Assembly (NCBI RefSeq): GCF_963678635.1
Contig: NC_087069.1
Coordinates: forward strand, 15,350,660-15,414,659
Length of the DNA: 64,000 nt
DNA from: Symsagittifera roscoffensis
Lineage: Eukaryota > Xenacoelomorpha > Acoela > Convolutidae
Direction of reading: 5' to 3'
This document shows positions 9,663 to 19,994 of the stretch, piece by piece. The position numbers and the translations under genes are program-made. The notes beneath the pieces were generated by a model. The model had not been told where the DNA came from. It searched no databases and saw only the letters and a program-made list of their open reading frames with translations. Within the stretch, counting starts at the first letter, position 1. Every line of letters starts with the position of its first letter.

Positions 9663-11695
9663 AACGGAATTTGCCGGAGAGCAGCTCTCCTGGCAATTCA
9701 AGAAATAACGACCAGAGAATCCTCATGGAATCACCTCGGAGGAGAAGAATAGAGGCTTCAGCCAGAGTACCTTTCTTGGGAACGCTGCCCGAAGAAGAAT
9801 GGGAAGTACATCACCGAGACCACGAGAGTAGGACGGGATGTAAGCTGGACAGAGTGGCGTTCATGGAAGAAGTCTGGACTGTGGTTCAGAGCTATGGGAC
9901 CCAATCCATCCTCAAAACAGGTCTCAATCAACCCTTGATGAGAGAAGTACTTGACAAGCTTGATGAGTGTGAAGGGAGACTGAGTGAGTTATTGATCGAC
10001 TCAGCCACTGATGAGAGTGAAGCGAATTCTCCCATCAAGATGACACCGCAGGACGATGAAGGAGAGGTGGTGTACCTGTCAAGGACCAGGAGAGGAACGA
10101 TGCGATCGAAAATGGTGATTGATAAAATCAATGCGATGAAAATGAAGTTAGGCAGCAGAGTGATGCCGAGGAGAATTGGAAAGACAAAAGTGGATTCAGA
10201 AATATCGATGAAAGCTGGTAACTCAGCGAAAAGGAAGCGAGTCGAAGAAGTCATGGATTTGGGGCAAGGTGATTATCAATTGTCTGGCACAGATAGAATA
10301 TTAACCGATATAGCGATGGTGCCACCCATTCTCATGGCGGAGATAAAGTCAACCGGTTATAAATCCAAAAGGAGTGACCGCACTCTGACTGGAGCAACTT
10401 TAGAAATGGAAATACTCAGTCAATGTGGAGAGAGTAAAATGAGGGACTTCAAACCATCTCCCATGAATCATGGAAAGGGAAGTGTTGCAGGACAACTAAC
10501 ACCAGTGGAATACAACAGACTAACAGTGTCTGAGACAGTGTCGATAGATGAACCCACCGGTGGATACATGGAGATGTTGGAATACCGAAACTCGGCTAGA
10601 GGGTATGTAATGGCCCTGGAAGACGAAAAAGCCATGGAGGGTTATCTGGAAATGATGTTGCAAGGCACCACCCTCAAGCAGAAGGCGTATGGAACTTTGG
10701 CGTCGTCTGACGTAGAGGCGGAAACGATCGAGCAGTTAGTGAGCCTTCCATGGAAAGCAGTAGTGTTGAGGTATTTCGAGGAAGAAATGAGGACTACGCC
10801 AAGAATACATGCTCTCGTGGCAGTACCTTACGTAAGGACAGAGTTACAACTCAGGTTCGCCTGGTGCATGATGGGACTGACTCGTGAAGAATATGATTCA
10901 GAAGAAATAACGAGATCAAAAGAAGAAAAGGTTTTCCTTATGACGAATCTGAGGGATCTGATAGTCCAGGAGGGAGCAGCAGTAGCGTGTGCGAAGCGGA
11001 GAGACGCTCTCTGTTTCATTCGATTCCTGATAGAGCAGATTTCAGTACCTGCATTAAACACTTGTGTTAAAATGTTGAGGGAAGGCGATGAGCGAACGAA
11101 AGCCTTGTTCTTACTAGCAATGCTGGAGATCCAGCAAAGTAAACCGATGAGGGTGAACATGAAAGAACCTGAAGAATTGGAACCCATGAAAAAGATAGAC
11201 GAGATCAGGAGATTCTCAAACAAGGAGTTGAGACTCACTAAAGAATATATGGGAGCATTGCCGAAATCCAGTGAATACTGTGGACCGATCAAGGAGAAGT
11301 CATATAGCTATGTATCTGGGATCTTAGGGATAGCGTACAATCCTTTCCTGAGTGAAGACATACGTGATTGCTTCTTTGATTATGAGCAGGCGGTGTTACT
11401 AAGATTCTGGACGTCCAGAATTGTAACGATTAAAAGCGTCAACAATTCACAGGCCAAATTGGGACTGGTCTTGGAAGAAGAGGTGACTGCACCTTCAGTA
11501 CCAAAATCCGACAAGAGAGTGGAGTTTGGGTTGGGATTCTCAGATGAATTACTGAGAACGAGCTTGATGGCAGTGTGGGAATTGATGAGACCATCATGGT
11601 GTCCTAGTCCCAACGCTGACTCAATATTACGTGCGACACAAGACGTACAGAGGGAACTGAATGCAGACTGTAACCTGCGTGACCTCAACATATAA
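9653..11695 (+). CDS. Unknown large retroelement ORF (about 680 residues)
   Basis: I do not recognise this protein. The open frame can be extended to a TTG at 9593, but the first ATG is at 9653. A second in-frame ATG at 9659 overlaps the stop of the preceding ORF as ATGA. Such an overlap is typical of stop-restart (termination-reinitiation) translation. The N-terminal 100 residues and residues 150-220 are basic and polar, with runs of Arg and Lys (PRRRRIE, AKRKRVEE) like nuclear or nucleic-acid-binding tails. Residues about 340-690 are helical and globular in composition. No enzyme motif, signal peptide or clear membrane segment was seen. Position between the SGNH ORF and the last ORF points to an element-encoded accessory protein. 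Confidence 0.6.
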   Translation: MEMKRNLPESSSPGNSRNNDQRILMESPRRRRIEASARVPFLGTLPEEEWEVHHRDHESRTGCKLDRVAFMEEVWTVVQSYGTQSILKTGLNQPLMREVLDKLDECEGRLSELLIDSATDESEANSPIKMTPQDDEGEVVYLSRTRRGTMRSKMVIDKINAMKMKLGSRVMPRRIGKTKVDSEISMKAGNSAKRKRVEEVMDLGQGDYQLSGTDRILTDIAMVPPILMAEIKSTGYKSKRSDRTLTGATLEMEILSQCGESKMRDFKPSPMNHGKGSVAGQLTPVEYNRLTVSETVSIDEPTGGYMEMLEYRNSARGYVMALEDEKAMEGYLEMMLQGTTLKQKAYGTLASSDVEAETIEQLVSLPWKAVVLRYFEEEMRTTPRIHALVAVPYVRTELQLRFAWCMMGLTREEYDSEEITRSKEEKVFLMTNLRDLIVQEGAAVACAKRRDALCFIRFLIEQISVPALNTCVKMLREGDERTKALFLLAMLEIQQSKPMRVNMKEPEELEPMKKIDEIRRFSNKELRLTKEYMGALPKSSEYCGPIKEKSYSYVSGILGIAYNPFLSEDIRDCFFDYEQAVLLRFWTSRIVTIKSVNNSQAKLGLVLEEEVTAPSVPKSDKRVEFGLGFSDELLRTSLMAVWELMRPSWCPSPNADSILRATQDVQRELNADCNLRDLNI

Positions 11696-13337
11696 TGTGA
11701 TGATAACAGCCTCTAAGAGCAACGGAGAAGATAAAGTGGAGTTGCCTGGCTGGGGACCAGAAGAATGGGTCAAACCTGGTAGCTGTCTGGCGGAAGTCTG
11801 TGGACTAGAGGGTCACGTTTGTGGAAGTCTAGACTGTGTGAAAACCCTGGAGAAACAACACAAGCAGTTGACAGTATTGTTTGGAAATGTAGTGATGAAA
11901 GCAAGAACGGAAACGAAACTGATAGCAGATTGCCATGGAGGAATCGATGTGAATCTAGTGACAGCACTAGGATTCTACAGCATGTTTGGTTCTTTAGAGT
12001 CACTATTGAATCTAGAACAGAAACATGAGATGGTCACAGCCATCAGCGTAGAAGTATTCCCAGGAGTTCTGCAGACTGAGCAGAAGTATATAGGAAAATG
12101 GAGGGAAGCAATCGAAACAGAGATGAACATCAGACACAGCGAAACTTATTGTAGACCATCAGGAGCACGATATTTGGTGGGCTCAACGTTGGCTCCAATG
12201 TGCAAGAGCAGATATCCTGTACATTTCTTAGCTGTGGACGTAAAGAGTACAAGAACGATTGTGGATCAAACCTTCTCAGTGCCGAAGTGTGTGAGATTAG
12301 CGAGGATGTCTGAAAAGTCTTACGAGTTACTATGTAAGATGTTCTCAGCAATTCCAGAGAGAACCAAAGAGGAGTTGGAGTCAATACTAGGAAAGAAGTT
12401 CATGGGATATGTGAGCGGGAACTTCAGTGACTTCGAGAAACAGAAACAGGGAGGATCAAATGTCACAGATTACAATGCAGTAGATGAGAATGATGAAATC
12501 CACCGAGTGATGATGGAAGTGGAACCATTGCTGGAAGCTTCGGGAAAACGTAATTGGAGGAGCATCATGTTGACGCATGATGAGTTTCCTTGCCACTGCT
12601 TGCTGCAGACCTGGTGGTATCCCAAGCGTAGTAATCTGATGTTGATCTGGGACTCTGGAGAGCTGCTCTCCATGGGTTTACCAGATTCATCACAGCCCGT
12701 AACAATAGTGATAGTGGGAGTTATGATGGCGATACGATGGCTGGAAGCTCATGTGAGAGAAAATAATAGACAGGAGGCACCGACGAGAGAACAATTGCGG
12801 AAATTAGATTGTCTAAAAGATTTAGATCTTTTTGAGACAATGTGCAAAGTTCTAAGCATTCCGATGGAAGTGAAGAAGATATGGGCAAGAAAACGATTGA
12901 TGCCATGGTTCAGAGCTAACATGACTGCATGGTTGTACGAGTATGCGAAAAAGCATATGTCGAAACATGGCAGAGTGTACAGTGAATATCAGCTGGACAT
13001 TGGGGCAGGAGCTTTCAAGCGAGCTTTCGTGACTCATCGGAATGCAGTGACCACCGCTGTGAAAAGAATTTCCAGGACGAGCGAGCGTAGTGGAAATGAG
13101 AAGGCAGAGATGCTGAAAGAAGATTTGGAGAGAAACGTGACGTTGTGTCTCCACAACAGCTTCTGTAGAAACAGAGAATCAAACGTGGATCCCCTACCTT
13201 GCTGTAAACAGAGGGTGGAAGAGCAGAAGTGTTGGAGGACGGCTTCCAACAGCGTCAGGATAGTCAATGACGTGCTACAAGACACGGAAACCGAAAGTGC
13301 GGAGTCAGTGTCACAGGAGGAGGAAATGGAGCATTGA
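11661..13337 (+). CDS. Unknown last ORF of the element (558 residues)
   Basis: I do not recognise this protein. It starts at an ATG (11661) that overlaps the previous ORF by 35 bases; a second in-frame ATG at 11700 lies just past the previous stop and could be the start instead. The N-terminal 80 residues contain a Cys/His cluster (CLAEVCGLEGHVCGSLDC) that might bind zinc. The rest is helical, with Cys-rich patches near residues 500-540 and an acidic Glu-rich tail. There is no signal peptide and no convincing transmembrane helix, so it is not a usual envelope protein. It is followed by about 390 bases without genes and then by the polypurine tract. Confidence 0.6.
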   Translation: MQTVTCVTSTYNVMITASKSNGEDKVELPGWGPEEWVKPGSCLAEVCGLEGHVCGSLDCVKTLEKQHKQLTVLFGNVVMKARTETKLIADCHGGIDVNLVTALGFYSMFGSLESLLNLEQKHEMVTAISVEVFPGVLQTEQKYIGKWREAIETEMNIRHSETYCRPSGARYLVGSTLAPMCKSRYPVHFLAVDVKSTRTIVDQTFSVPKCVRLARMSEKSYELLCKMFSAIPERTKEELESILGKKFMGYVSGNFSDFEKQKQGGSNVTDYNAVDENDEIHRVMMEVEPLLEASGKRNWRSIMLTHDEFPCHCLLQTWWYPKRSNLMLIWDSGELLSMGLPDSSQPVTIVIVGVMMAIRWLEAHVRENNRQEAPTREQLRKLDCLKDLDLFETMCKVLSIPMEVKKIWARKRLMPWFRANMTAWLYEYAKKHMSKHGRVYSEYQLDIGAGAFKRAFVTHRNAVTTAVKRISRTSERSGNEKAEMLKEDLERNVTLCLHNSFCRNRESNVDPLPCCKQRVEEQKCWRTASNSVRIVNDVLQDTETESAESVSQEEEMEH

Positions 13338-13727
13338 CGAATGGTCGAGAAAACAAGAGGCAGCAAGAAAGAAAATTAGAAGAATTTAGAAGTTTTAGAA
13401 CTTCTAAACGACGGAAAAAGAAGAGAACAAAGGGATGATGAAGAAAAGTCAAAACTCAGAATTGTTTTGTGTGTGTGAAAAACTCAAGTGAGAAACCAAG
13501 CAACCAAGTTGCAATTGAAAACTGAAACATTTAGTTGAGTTTTGAAATTGTTGCATTTATAAATTTGCATTTTGATTTTAACAGAAGTGGCTTTAGAGAC
13601 ACTTATTATGTATTTAGAAAGGCTTAAGGGAAGAGTATATTTAAATATTCCAGCCTGCATGATCGTTTTTAATCACTTAGGAAGACTGATCACTTTGTGG
13701 TGACATGAAAAACTTGAGTAACTTCTT
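13338..13727 (+). other. 3' untranslated stretch before the polypurine tract
   Basis: This A-rich sequence between the last ORF and the purine tract has no credible ORF. It fits a 3' untranslated region internal to the LTR. Confidence 0.5.
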
Positions 13728-13738
13728 GAGGAGGGAGG
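13728..13738 (+). promoter_or_regulatory. Polypurine tract next to the 3' LTR
   Basis: GAGGAGGGAGG is an uninterrupted purine run directly followed by TTGTTGCATT. In LTR elements the plus-strand primer is such a run placed immediately before the 5'-TG of the 3' LTR. Its position after the last ORF fits, and it ties the three unknown ORFs to the element. Confidence 0.6.
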
Positions 13739-13739
13739 T

Positions 13740-14105
13740 TGTTGCATTGTTCTTTCTAACCACAAAGTTTCTTAGTTTTAATATTCAGGACAATAAACAA
13801 GCAAGATTTCCGAAGGGAAGGAGCGTAGTAGGATAATTTTAGCTTGTTGGTTGGCAGGACTGTCCTGCAAGCCAACACCTTTTAAATATAAGAGAAGAAG
13901 TTTTAATCGGGACATTGACACTGGAAGTCAGAAAAAATGTTTTATCTTAAGTCATATCCTCAATGTGCAGATTAATGAAAGAATTTGAAGGCTATAGTGA
14001 TGTAGTATGATGCCGTTTATATTCTGCAGTGAGTCGATGTGACGTAGATAAAAGTAATTTCGTGCATTTTGTAAATTCTGTTCGATGACACTGTAACCAT
14101 TTAGA
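13740..14105 (+). repeat. Probable start of the 3' LTR
   Basis: The sequence starts TGTTGC right after the purine tract. It includes a near-palindrome around 13853-13880 (TTGGCAGGAC, then GTCCTGC and AGCCAA) and, just after it, a TATA-like TTTTAAATATAAGAG, as expected of a U3 promoter. The 3' limit is not defined because the 5' LTR is off the window; 14105 is a guess set by the start of the next repeat. Confidence 0.4.
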
Positions 14106-14110
14106 AAATT

Positions 14111-15130
14111 GCGCGATTCAATGAGGACATTGACCGGACTGTCCGGGGAGTATGTGACATTCGACCAGAATGTGAAAAATGCAATCTCTGCAGAATTCGG
14201 AATTTTAGCAGTAAGCCTTCCGGATTGGTGGTTTTTAAGAACTAAGGGCGTTATTGGAACGTTTAGCCAAACGGTGAAGGCTGGAATATTCTAGTATTTT
14301 AAAATTTCAAAAATTCGAATGATGACGTCACATTTCTGAGAAGTGCTGAAACGGCCATTTTTAACAAAAACGAGTGAAAAAACACAACAACAACAACATT
14401 AGTTGCGCTGACGAGAACAACTTTATCGAAATTGAAGAAGTCGAAATTGAAGAAAAACAGCAGCAGATTGCAGAGAACGTTCCGAGTTGCAACTATTGTG
14501 CTGCTACAATAGTTGCAAGGCCGTTGCGAACAACGGTGAAGGGTAAGAAACCAGCCTTCCGTGTTGTCGTGAAATCGAACTTAAGGAGCTTGATTCACCG
14601 GATTCCAGAATCCGGAAGGGTCTCGGGACGGAAAACTTTTATTGACTCATATGAACTGTTAGCATCCTGTCATGTCCTGACTTGAATTTAATTGATATTT
14701 GGATTAGTTTTGACAAGGATGAGGTGCTAGGAGTTGGGGGAAAGGGTTGATCCATCTTCGATGGAGATGATGATTTTTATCTACTGAACAAAAACAATAG
14801 TAATATAATAAATAGTAGCCCTGTTTTTAGGAGTGACCTCGTGGTCTGGGGATACTGAGACCCAGCCATGAGCTCACTATTTTTGCATGTAATTCAGTTA
14901 ATTTGAGCGTTCTGGTCGAAGCCGGAGAACAGTAACGTTTTTGTCGACCCGATGTTAGAAAAGACCACCGAAAAGTACTGGCTTGGTAGAGACGGTGAAA
15001 AACATGCAAAGCTCTGTTTAGACGCCAGCCAGTCGTCTTAAGACTTAGTTTTGTTATCCGTCGATATGTATCTTCCGGGCGAATGTTACAGATGCCATTT
15101 GTGAACACGTAGTGAGTTGAGGTGGGGTAG
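14111..15130 (+). repeat. Diverged direct repeat, copy A
   Basis: Blocks in this kilobase recur in the same order at 15208-16060. They include GGACATTGA followed by TGTCCGGGGAGTATGTG, then AACGGCCA, GGGTTGATCCATCT, GACCTCGTGGTCTGGGGAT, GAGACGGTGAAAAAC, GCCAGCCAGTCGT and GGGCGAATGTTACA. The copies have drifted strongly. They may be two old LTRs or copies of a non-autonomous element. A (CAA)n run lies near 14383. The GGGACATTGA word also occurs once in the adjoining LTR (about 13911). Confidence 0.6.
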
Positions 15131-15207
15131 ATAAATTTCATTTTCTTATGCGATTTGTAAGATTGATTACAGAAAACTGGATAACTACTTGACGATAACC
15201 CGGTGTT

Positions 15208-16060
15208 ATGCGATCAATAGGGACATTGATGGAGACTTGTCCGGGGAGTATGTGCCATTCTGCCAGACTGGCACAGCACAACCTTCCGGCGACGTAAAAA
15301 AGAACGACTAAAGGCCTTATTGACGAAAAAGTATTGCGAAGGAGGGTCGGAATATTCTGGAATATTTATTTTTAAAATTTCGATTTGCAAGTTGATATTT
15401 CTGAGAAATACGAAAAACGGCCACTTTGAGCCAAAACGCACGATAAGACACTTGTTAACAGATATTGGTGGAGAAGGAGGCTTGAGTGGGGGAAGAAATA
15501 TACCACGGAACCCTCCCGGGACACGAATTATAAGAGATAAGAGCGTTATCTCAGGAATATTACGGGAGCGGAGGCTTGGTCCCCCAGAGACTGTTCTATG
15601 TGAAGGGACTGTATAAACTAACTTTATAGCTACTGGAATGTCATAGATCTCTTAATTAACACCGTTATTATTTGATATTTCAGAATATGAGTAGCTAGAA
15701 AGAGGAAAGGGTCAATCCATCTCCAATGGATTTAATATAGAACTGTCACACAAAAACATGTTAAAATAGGTTGTTTGAGCCGTGTTTTTAATGACAATCA
15801 CGTAGTCTGAGGATCCGAGACTCAGCTATGTGGTTGTGTTCGCATGTAAACGAAAGCTGATCAAAAGTCGTTTGACTGATGGCCTAAAAATGGTAACTTT
15901 TTACTTTGCCCTAAACAGACCAGAAAATCAACTGGCAAGGTCGAGACGGTGAAAAACGAGTAGGATTAAGGTAACTGACGCCTGCCAGTCGTTAATAGGT
16001 ACTTTTTCTACGCTCCGTCGCTGTGTAGTATTTGGGCGAATGTTACAAAACCATATCATT
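15208..16060 (+). repeat. Diverged direct repeat, copy B
   Basis: This is the second copy of the repeat described at 14111-15130, with the same block order and many substitutions and length changes. It ends near GGGCGAATGTTACA. No ORF of interest lies in it. Confidence 0.6.
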
Positions 16061-16632
16061 ACTTTATAAAAACATACTATAAAACCGACAAGTACTATTC
16101 AACACAAATTTTTGTCCTTGTTGTTTTCTTATCTGGGGTTATCCACTCTACCGGCAAAAACAAATATGGGCTGACAAACTTATGATGTAATTTATTTTTT
16201 TGTGGTTGAGAGAGTAATTCCCAGACCCCTCACCTCCACACTCCCTGTTTGAAGAAGTTATTCCCCTTTCAAGCCATTTTTTTGTAGATACCATGTGGGG
16301 CATTTATTTGTTACCTATATCCGGAAAAAACCGGACTTCTGTTGTTAGGACGAAATTAGCCGGAATTTTGTTTTTGTTTAAATCATTGTTTAAAAGTATC
16401 AGCCAATCAAATCACGTACAGATTTTTTGGAAATTTGTTAGCAATCAAGCTGTCCAATCAAAATGAGTCTCAATTCAGTGACAATTTTTTAAATTTACTT
16501 TAAGTACAAACGGAGGTATTTAGTTTTTTCGGCTAACCGGGAATGCGGCTCCGTGGGTACGCACCTGTTAAAAAAAGTAAACTGGAATTTTTACGCCAAA
16601 AAATTTATCGGTTGGATACTTGCTGTTTTCAG
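16061..16632 (+). other. Upstream region of the Rap1-like gene
   Basis: AT-rich sequence without a credible ORF or recognised promoter element. It ends in the T-rich acceptor TTGCTGTTTTCAG (AG at 16631-16632), ten bases before the Rap1 ATG. The promoter is presumably here or further upstream if a 5'UTR intron exists. Confidence 0.5.
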
Positions 16633-16642
16633 GTTTTGTCTT
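16621..16642 (+). promoter_or_regulatory. Splice acceptor just upstream of the Rap1 ATG
   Basis: TGCTGTTTTCAG is followed by only ten bases before the ATG. It is either the end of a 5'UTR intron or a spliced-leader trans-splice site. Similar acceptors precede the ATG of the first ankyrin/ART gene and of the TRC8-like gene. Confidence 0.5.
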
Positions 16643-18555
16643 ATGATCAGGGAGTATAAACTAGTAGTTCTGGGGAGCGGCGGCGTTGGGAAAAGTGCTC
16701 TGGTGAGTGAAGTGCTTGGTTTATTCATATCAAACTTTTTCAACCAAACTCATTGATTTTTTTTACCAAACTTAATGATTTTTTTTGCAGACTGTGCAAT
16801 TCGTCCAAGGTATTTTTGTGGAGAGATATGATCCTACAATTGAAGATAGCTACCGGAAGGTAAGAACCAATGTGAAGTGTTCAATTTGTCGTAAGTCTGA
16901 AAAGTCATTTTGATTTCAAAGCTAACTGTTTTTGTTCCGACTTTCGATACAAAAGTAACGGAATATTTGTGCTCGGGGTGGGTTTTTTTTTCTTCAGACA
17001 AATTTCGACTTTTTAACTAGCCACTTTTGACGGAATTTTTTTATACCATTCAAAAGGTATTATTGTCGTGAGCTTAAATTTGAAAAGATATTTCACCTGT
17101 GATAATTTTTGGTAAAGTTATGAGGGTTTAAAGATTGCCATTTTGACCAATTTGGGACAATTAACGCGCGATATAATTCGCGCTATTAACGTTCAAGCGG
17201 AGATTTAATCCGTCTCATAAATCGTTCCAAATTGGTTGAACGAAGCGTATTTGCCATAATTGATTTGTTACAAGGAACGAAATCTATCTTTTTATACTTA
17301 ATATGGTGTGTGGGGGGATGATTTTCTTAAAAAATTTCAAATTTTAGAAAAAAAAACTTTCATTTTATTTTATTTCATATAATTTTTTATGTTATTACTG
17401 CTGCTCCATAAACCTTAAAAGGCAGTCGGAACATTCAGGGGGGCTTGGCCCTGATGCGAGCAGTCTTGTTTGATCTTTAATTTTGAAAACACCAAAAGAA
17501 CGGAATAGGTTAAAGAACGTAATCGCTAAATTGATGTTTTAGAGTGTAGATGTCGATGGTGTGATGTACATGCTAGAAATATTAGATACTGCGGGAACGG
17601 TAATTTAAAATATCTCAAACTATTTTTACCAAGTTGCTTGTGTTCAAAATTTGTTCTTTAGGAGCAATTCACTGCAATGAGAGACCTTTATGTGAAGAAC
17701 GGCGAAGGCTTTCTTTTAGTCTATTCCATTGTTAACCAGGCATCTTTCAATGAGCTGCTGGATATTCGAGAGCATGTTACCCGTGTCAAAGACTCTCAGG
17801 ATGTGAGTGTTTTTTAAAATTATTATTTCCTCGAAACATTTTTCATGCCAATCGTTTTTTTTTCACTAATCATTCGATATCACATAGTTGGTCTTAGAAG
17901 TATCTCTTAAACTGGACATAACTAAAAAGTTAAGTTCGGTTTGAATTCAACTAAAAATCGAAATATTTCATAATTTTTTTTTGAACAGGTGGCAATGGTT
18001 CTAGTCGGCAATAAATGCGATCTCGATAGTGAAAGAGTGGTTGGAAGGGACCAGGGCAATAATCGAGCCAAGCAATTCAATTGCAACTTCTTTGAAGTGT
18101 CAGCGAAGAATAAAATAAACGTGCATGAGGTAAGTGAGTATCAAATTGTTTGTCGGCAATTGAAGCAATGTGGCTTGGAAAAGTGTACTTCAAAATTTTA
18201 GAAAGATTTTGTGAAAGTGATGTGAGCAAACTAATTTGAGGCATCAAAATGTAGTCTTATTAAGCTCGCATTTTTAGGATCGCTTTTATTTGCATAAAAT
18301 CTTTTGAATTTTTTATTAACCCGATTAATAGCAAACGTTTATTAACGAGCAGCATACCTCACATGCCGTAAATATCGTTTCTAAAAGCTGCTTCATTTTT
18401 GTTTATTTTTTCATTTTTTGTTGAAGATTTTCTACGACCTTGTGCGAACGATAAACAAACTGAGTCCGTCCAAATTCACGAAGACCAAGAGCTCCAAAAG
18501 ACAGAAAGGAAGGAAGCAGGGCAATAACAGAGCGGGTGGATGCGTACTCTTATGA
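16643..18555 (+). CDS. Rap1: Rap1-type Ras-family small GTPase
   Basis: Six coding exons can be read: 16643-16702, 16791-16859, 17543-17599, 17662-17802, 17989-18129 and 18427-18555. All have GT donors and AG acceptors, all splice in phase 0, and together give 198 residues. The product is a membrane-bound GTP switch controlling adhesion and signalling. Visible motifs are the P-loop [10 protein letters not shown], the effector loop [19 protein letters not shown] with the Rap-specific Thr61, NKCD and SAK. The C-terminus is CVLL, a CaaX box ending in Leu, which predicts geranylgeranylation. The tail before it is unusually long and basic ([13 protein letters not shown]). The effector loop and Thr61 separate it from Ras. 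It is somewhat diverged from typical animal Rap1 but looks intact. Confidence 0.93.
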
Positions 18556-19994
18556 GAGCATCTTATATCCTCAGTTCTATCTCTCATTATTGAAGCTCAT
18601 ATCAGCTTTCTCTTTTTCTATACTATTATCCAGTTTTGACTGATAAGATTGACGTGTTTAAATGTAAAACGGAATCAATTCAAGTACGAAGATCTTAAAC
18701 GCTGTTCTAAGCTTTTTCAGATTAAATTTTTTCTGGTGAGATGATTTTAACTCTCCGGTATGAATTTTAATATAGAATTGTAATACCTTTTGATCAAGAT
18801 CTCTCTTTGTATTTGAATTGAGTTGTTAATTATGATGCAAGTGATACGAAAAACTCGTGATAGGAAATTCATTTGAAATGCTTTCGCTTAAGAGTCTTTG
18901 TCATGAACTTGCTTCTTCTGAATTTGCTTTGAGATTTGGAGTAAATTTACAATATTTAGAGCTGTTCTTAATGAAAAGTGTCAAATCTGCCAAGAATCTT
19001 AAACATTTGATTGCTATTCAAAAGAGCATCTTATTTTTGGCATATCTGTTATTTGGTCTTCATTTTGTCCGAGCGATTAATTTTTTCAAATGCAAACGTT
19101 TTCTATTTTGTTTACATAAAATATTAAAATAATATGTGAATGAACTGTGAAATGATTATTGAGTCGTTAGATTAAAATGGTTGAAAATTCGCGTTGGTTT
19201 TTATTGGTATGCTTGAACATAAGAGTAATGGCTTCGTAAGTGTTCAAGTAACTTTGTTCAGTTGATTCACAAAATGACTTTTGTCGTGAGAAATTCCTCC
19301 CAATACTTGTTATTTTGTCCACCGAGTTTAACAACCTGCATGTGTAGTACAGTATTATGAGTTGATTTATACATGTCTAATTTATTACGGTCAAAAGCCG
19401 ATAATACAATTGAAACTAGTTTAGATAACGTGTTTTGATCTCTGAATAGGGTTGATTAATTACAAGGTTTAGACTGTCAAATCAGCGAGATCAAATTTGC
19501 TTTGTTTGATTATCTTACGGATTGCTAAATCAATATAATCGAAATGAGAAAGAAATCGACTTCTAATCGATGTTTTATAGACTTGTAAACAACGCTTGAA
19601 TCAAGGACTAGACAAGTTTCTGATCAAGTGTAGGGATTTTGAAAAGTGTATGTATGCTGATGAAATGAATTTTGTGATCTCTATGTCCTAGCTATAACCC
19701 GATTGATGTCAAAGCGACCACAGAAAGTCATGTGTTCTTTTTGTTTTGCATTCAGTCCTACTCAATTCAGGATCAACCGTAGTGGAGGGGGACGTCTTTC
19801 TTTTTAGAAAGAAAGAAAGAAAGAATTTATTTCTTCAGACATACAAATACATTTACAAAAAAAAAATAAAACAAGTTAAGCAATCAAATTTTGCTAAAGG
19901 TACGTATTATCCGAAGAGGATAGACTAAGGGCAAATTAGATGCCCATTAAATGTCTAACCAATATATACTAACTGAGACAGAACGTTATTTTTA
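18556..19994 (+). other. Rap1 3' flank and intergenic DNA
   Basis: It holds the untranslated end of Rap1 and AT-rich DNA without a credible gene. An open stretch at 18857-19132 has no ATG of merit and a random-looking composition. A GAAA microsatellite lies at about 19806-19835 and an A-rich run at about 19855-19870. Confidence 0.5.

Larger units (their letters stand above)
1..13739 (+). mobile_element. Giant Ty3/gypsy-like LTR element, 3' part
   Basis: The element enters from the left edge, so its 5' LTR, Gag, protease and RT are not seen. Visible parts in order are integrase core, integrase C-terminal region fused to a macro-domain-like tail, a coiled-coil ORF, a 4.5-kb ORF with an SGNH hydrolase domain, two more large ORFs, and a purine tract next to an LTR start. 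All parts share strand, similar base composition and tight packing, which supports one element. The stretch between the end of pol and the LTR is about 11.5 kb (about 9.7 kb without an internal duplication), far more than an ordinary envelope gene needs. It looks broken: about one interruption in the pol part plus the duplication. The long open frames suggest it is young. Confidence 0.75.

Noticed and set aside
14374-14685. 103-codon frame with Asn run
   Set aside because: Starts at GTG, the Asn run is a CAA microsatellite, and it lies inside the diverged repeat.
18857-19132. Open frame of 91 codons after Rap1
   Set aside because: No convincing start, no family resemblance, and it lies in the 3' flank of Rap1.
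19806-19835. GAAA run as a LINE or SINE tail
   Set aside because: No target duplication or upstream element body could be recognised.
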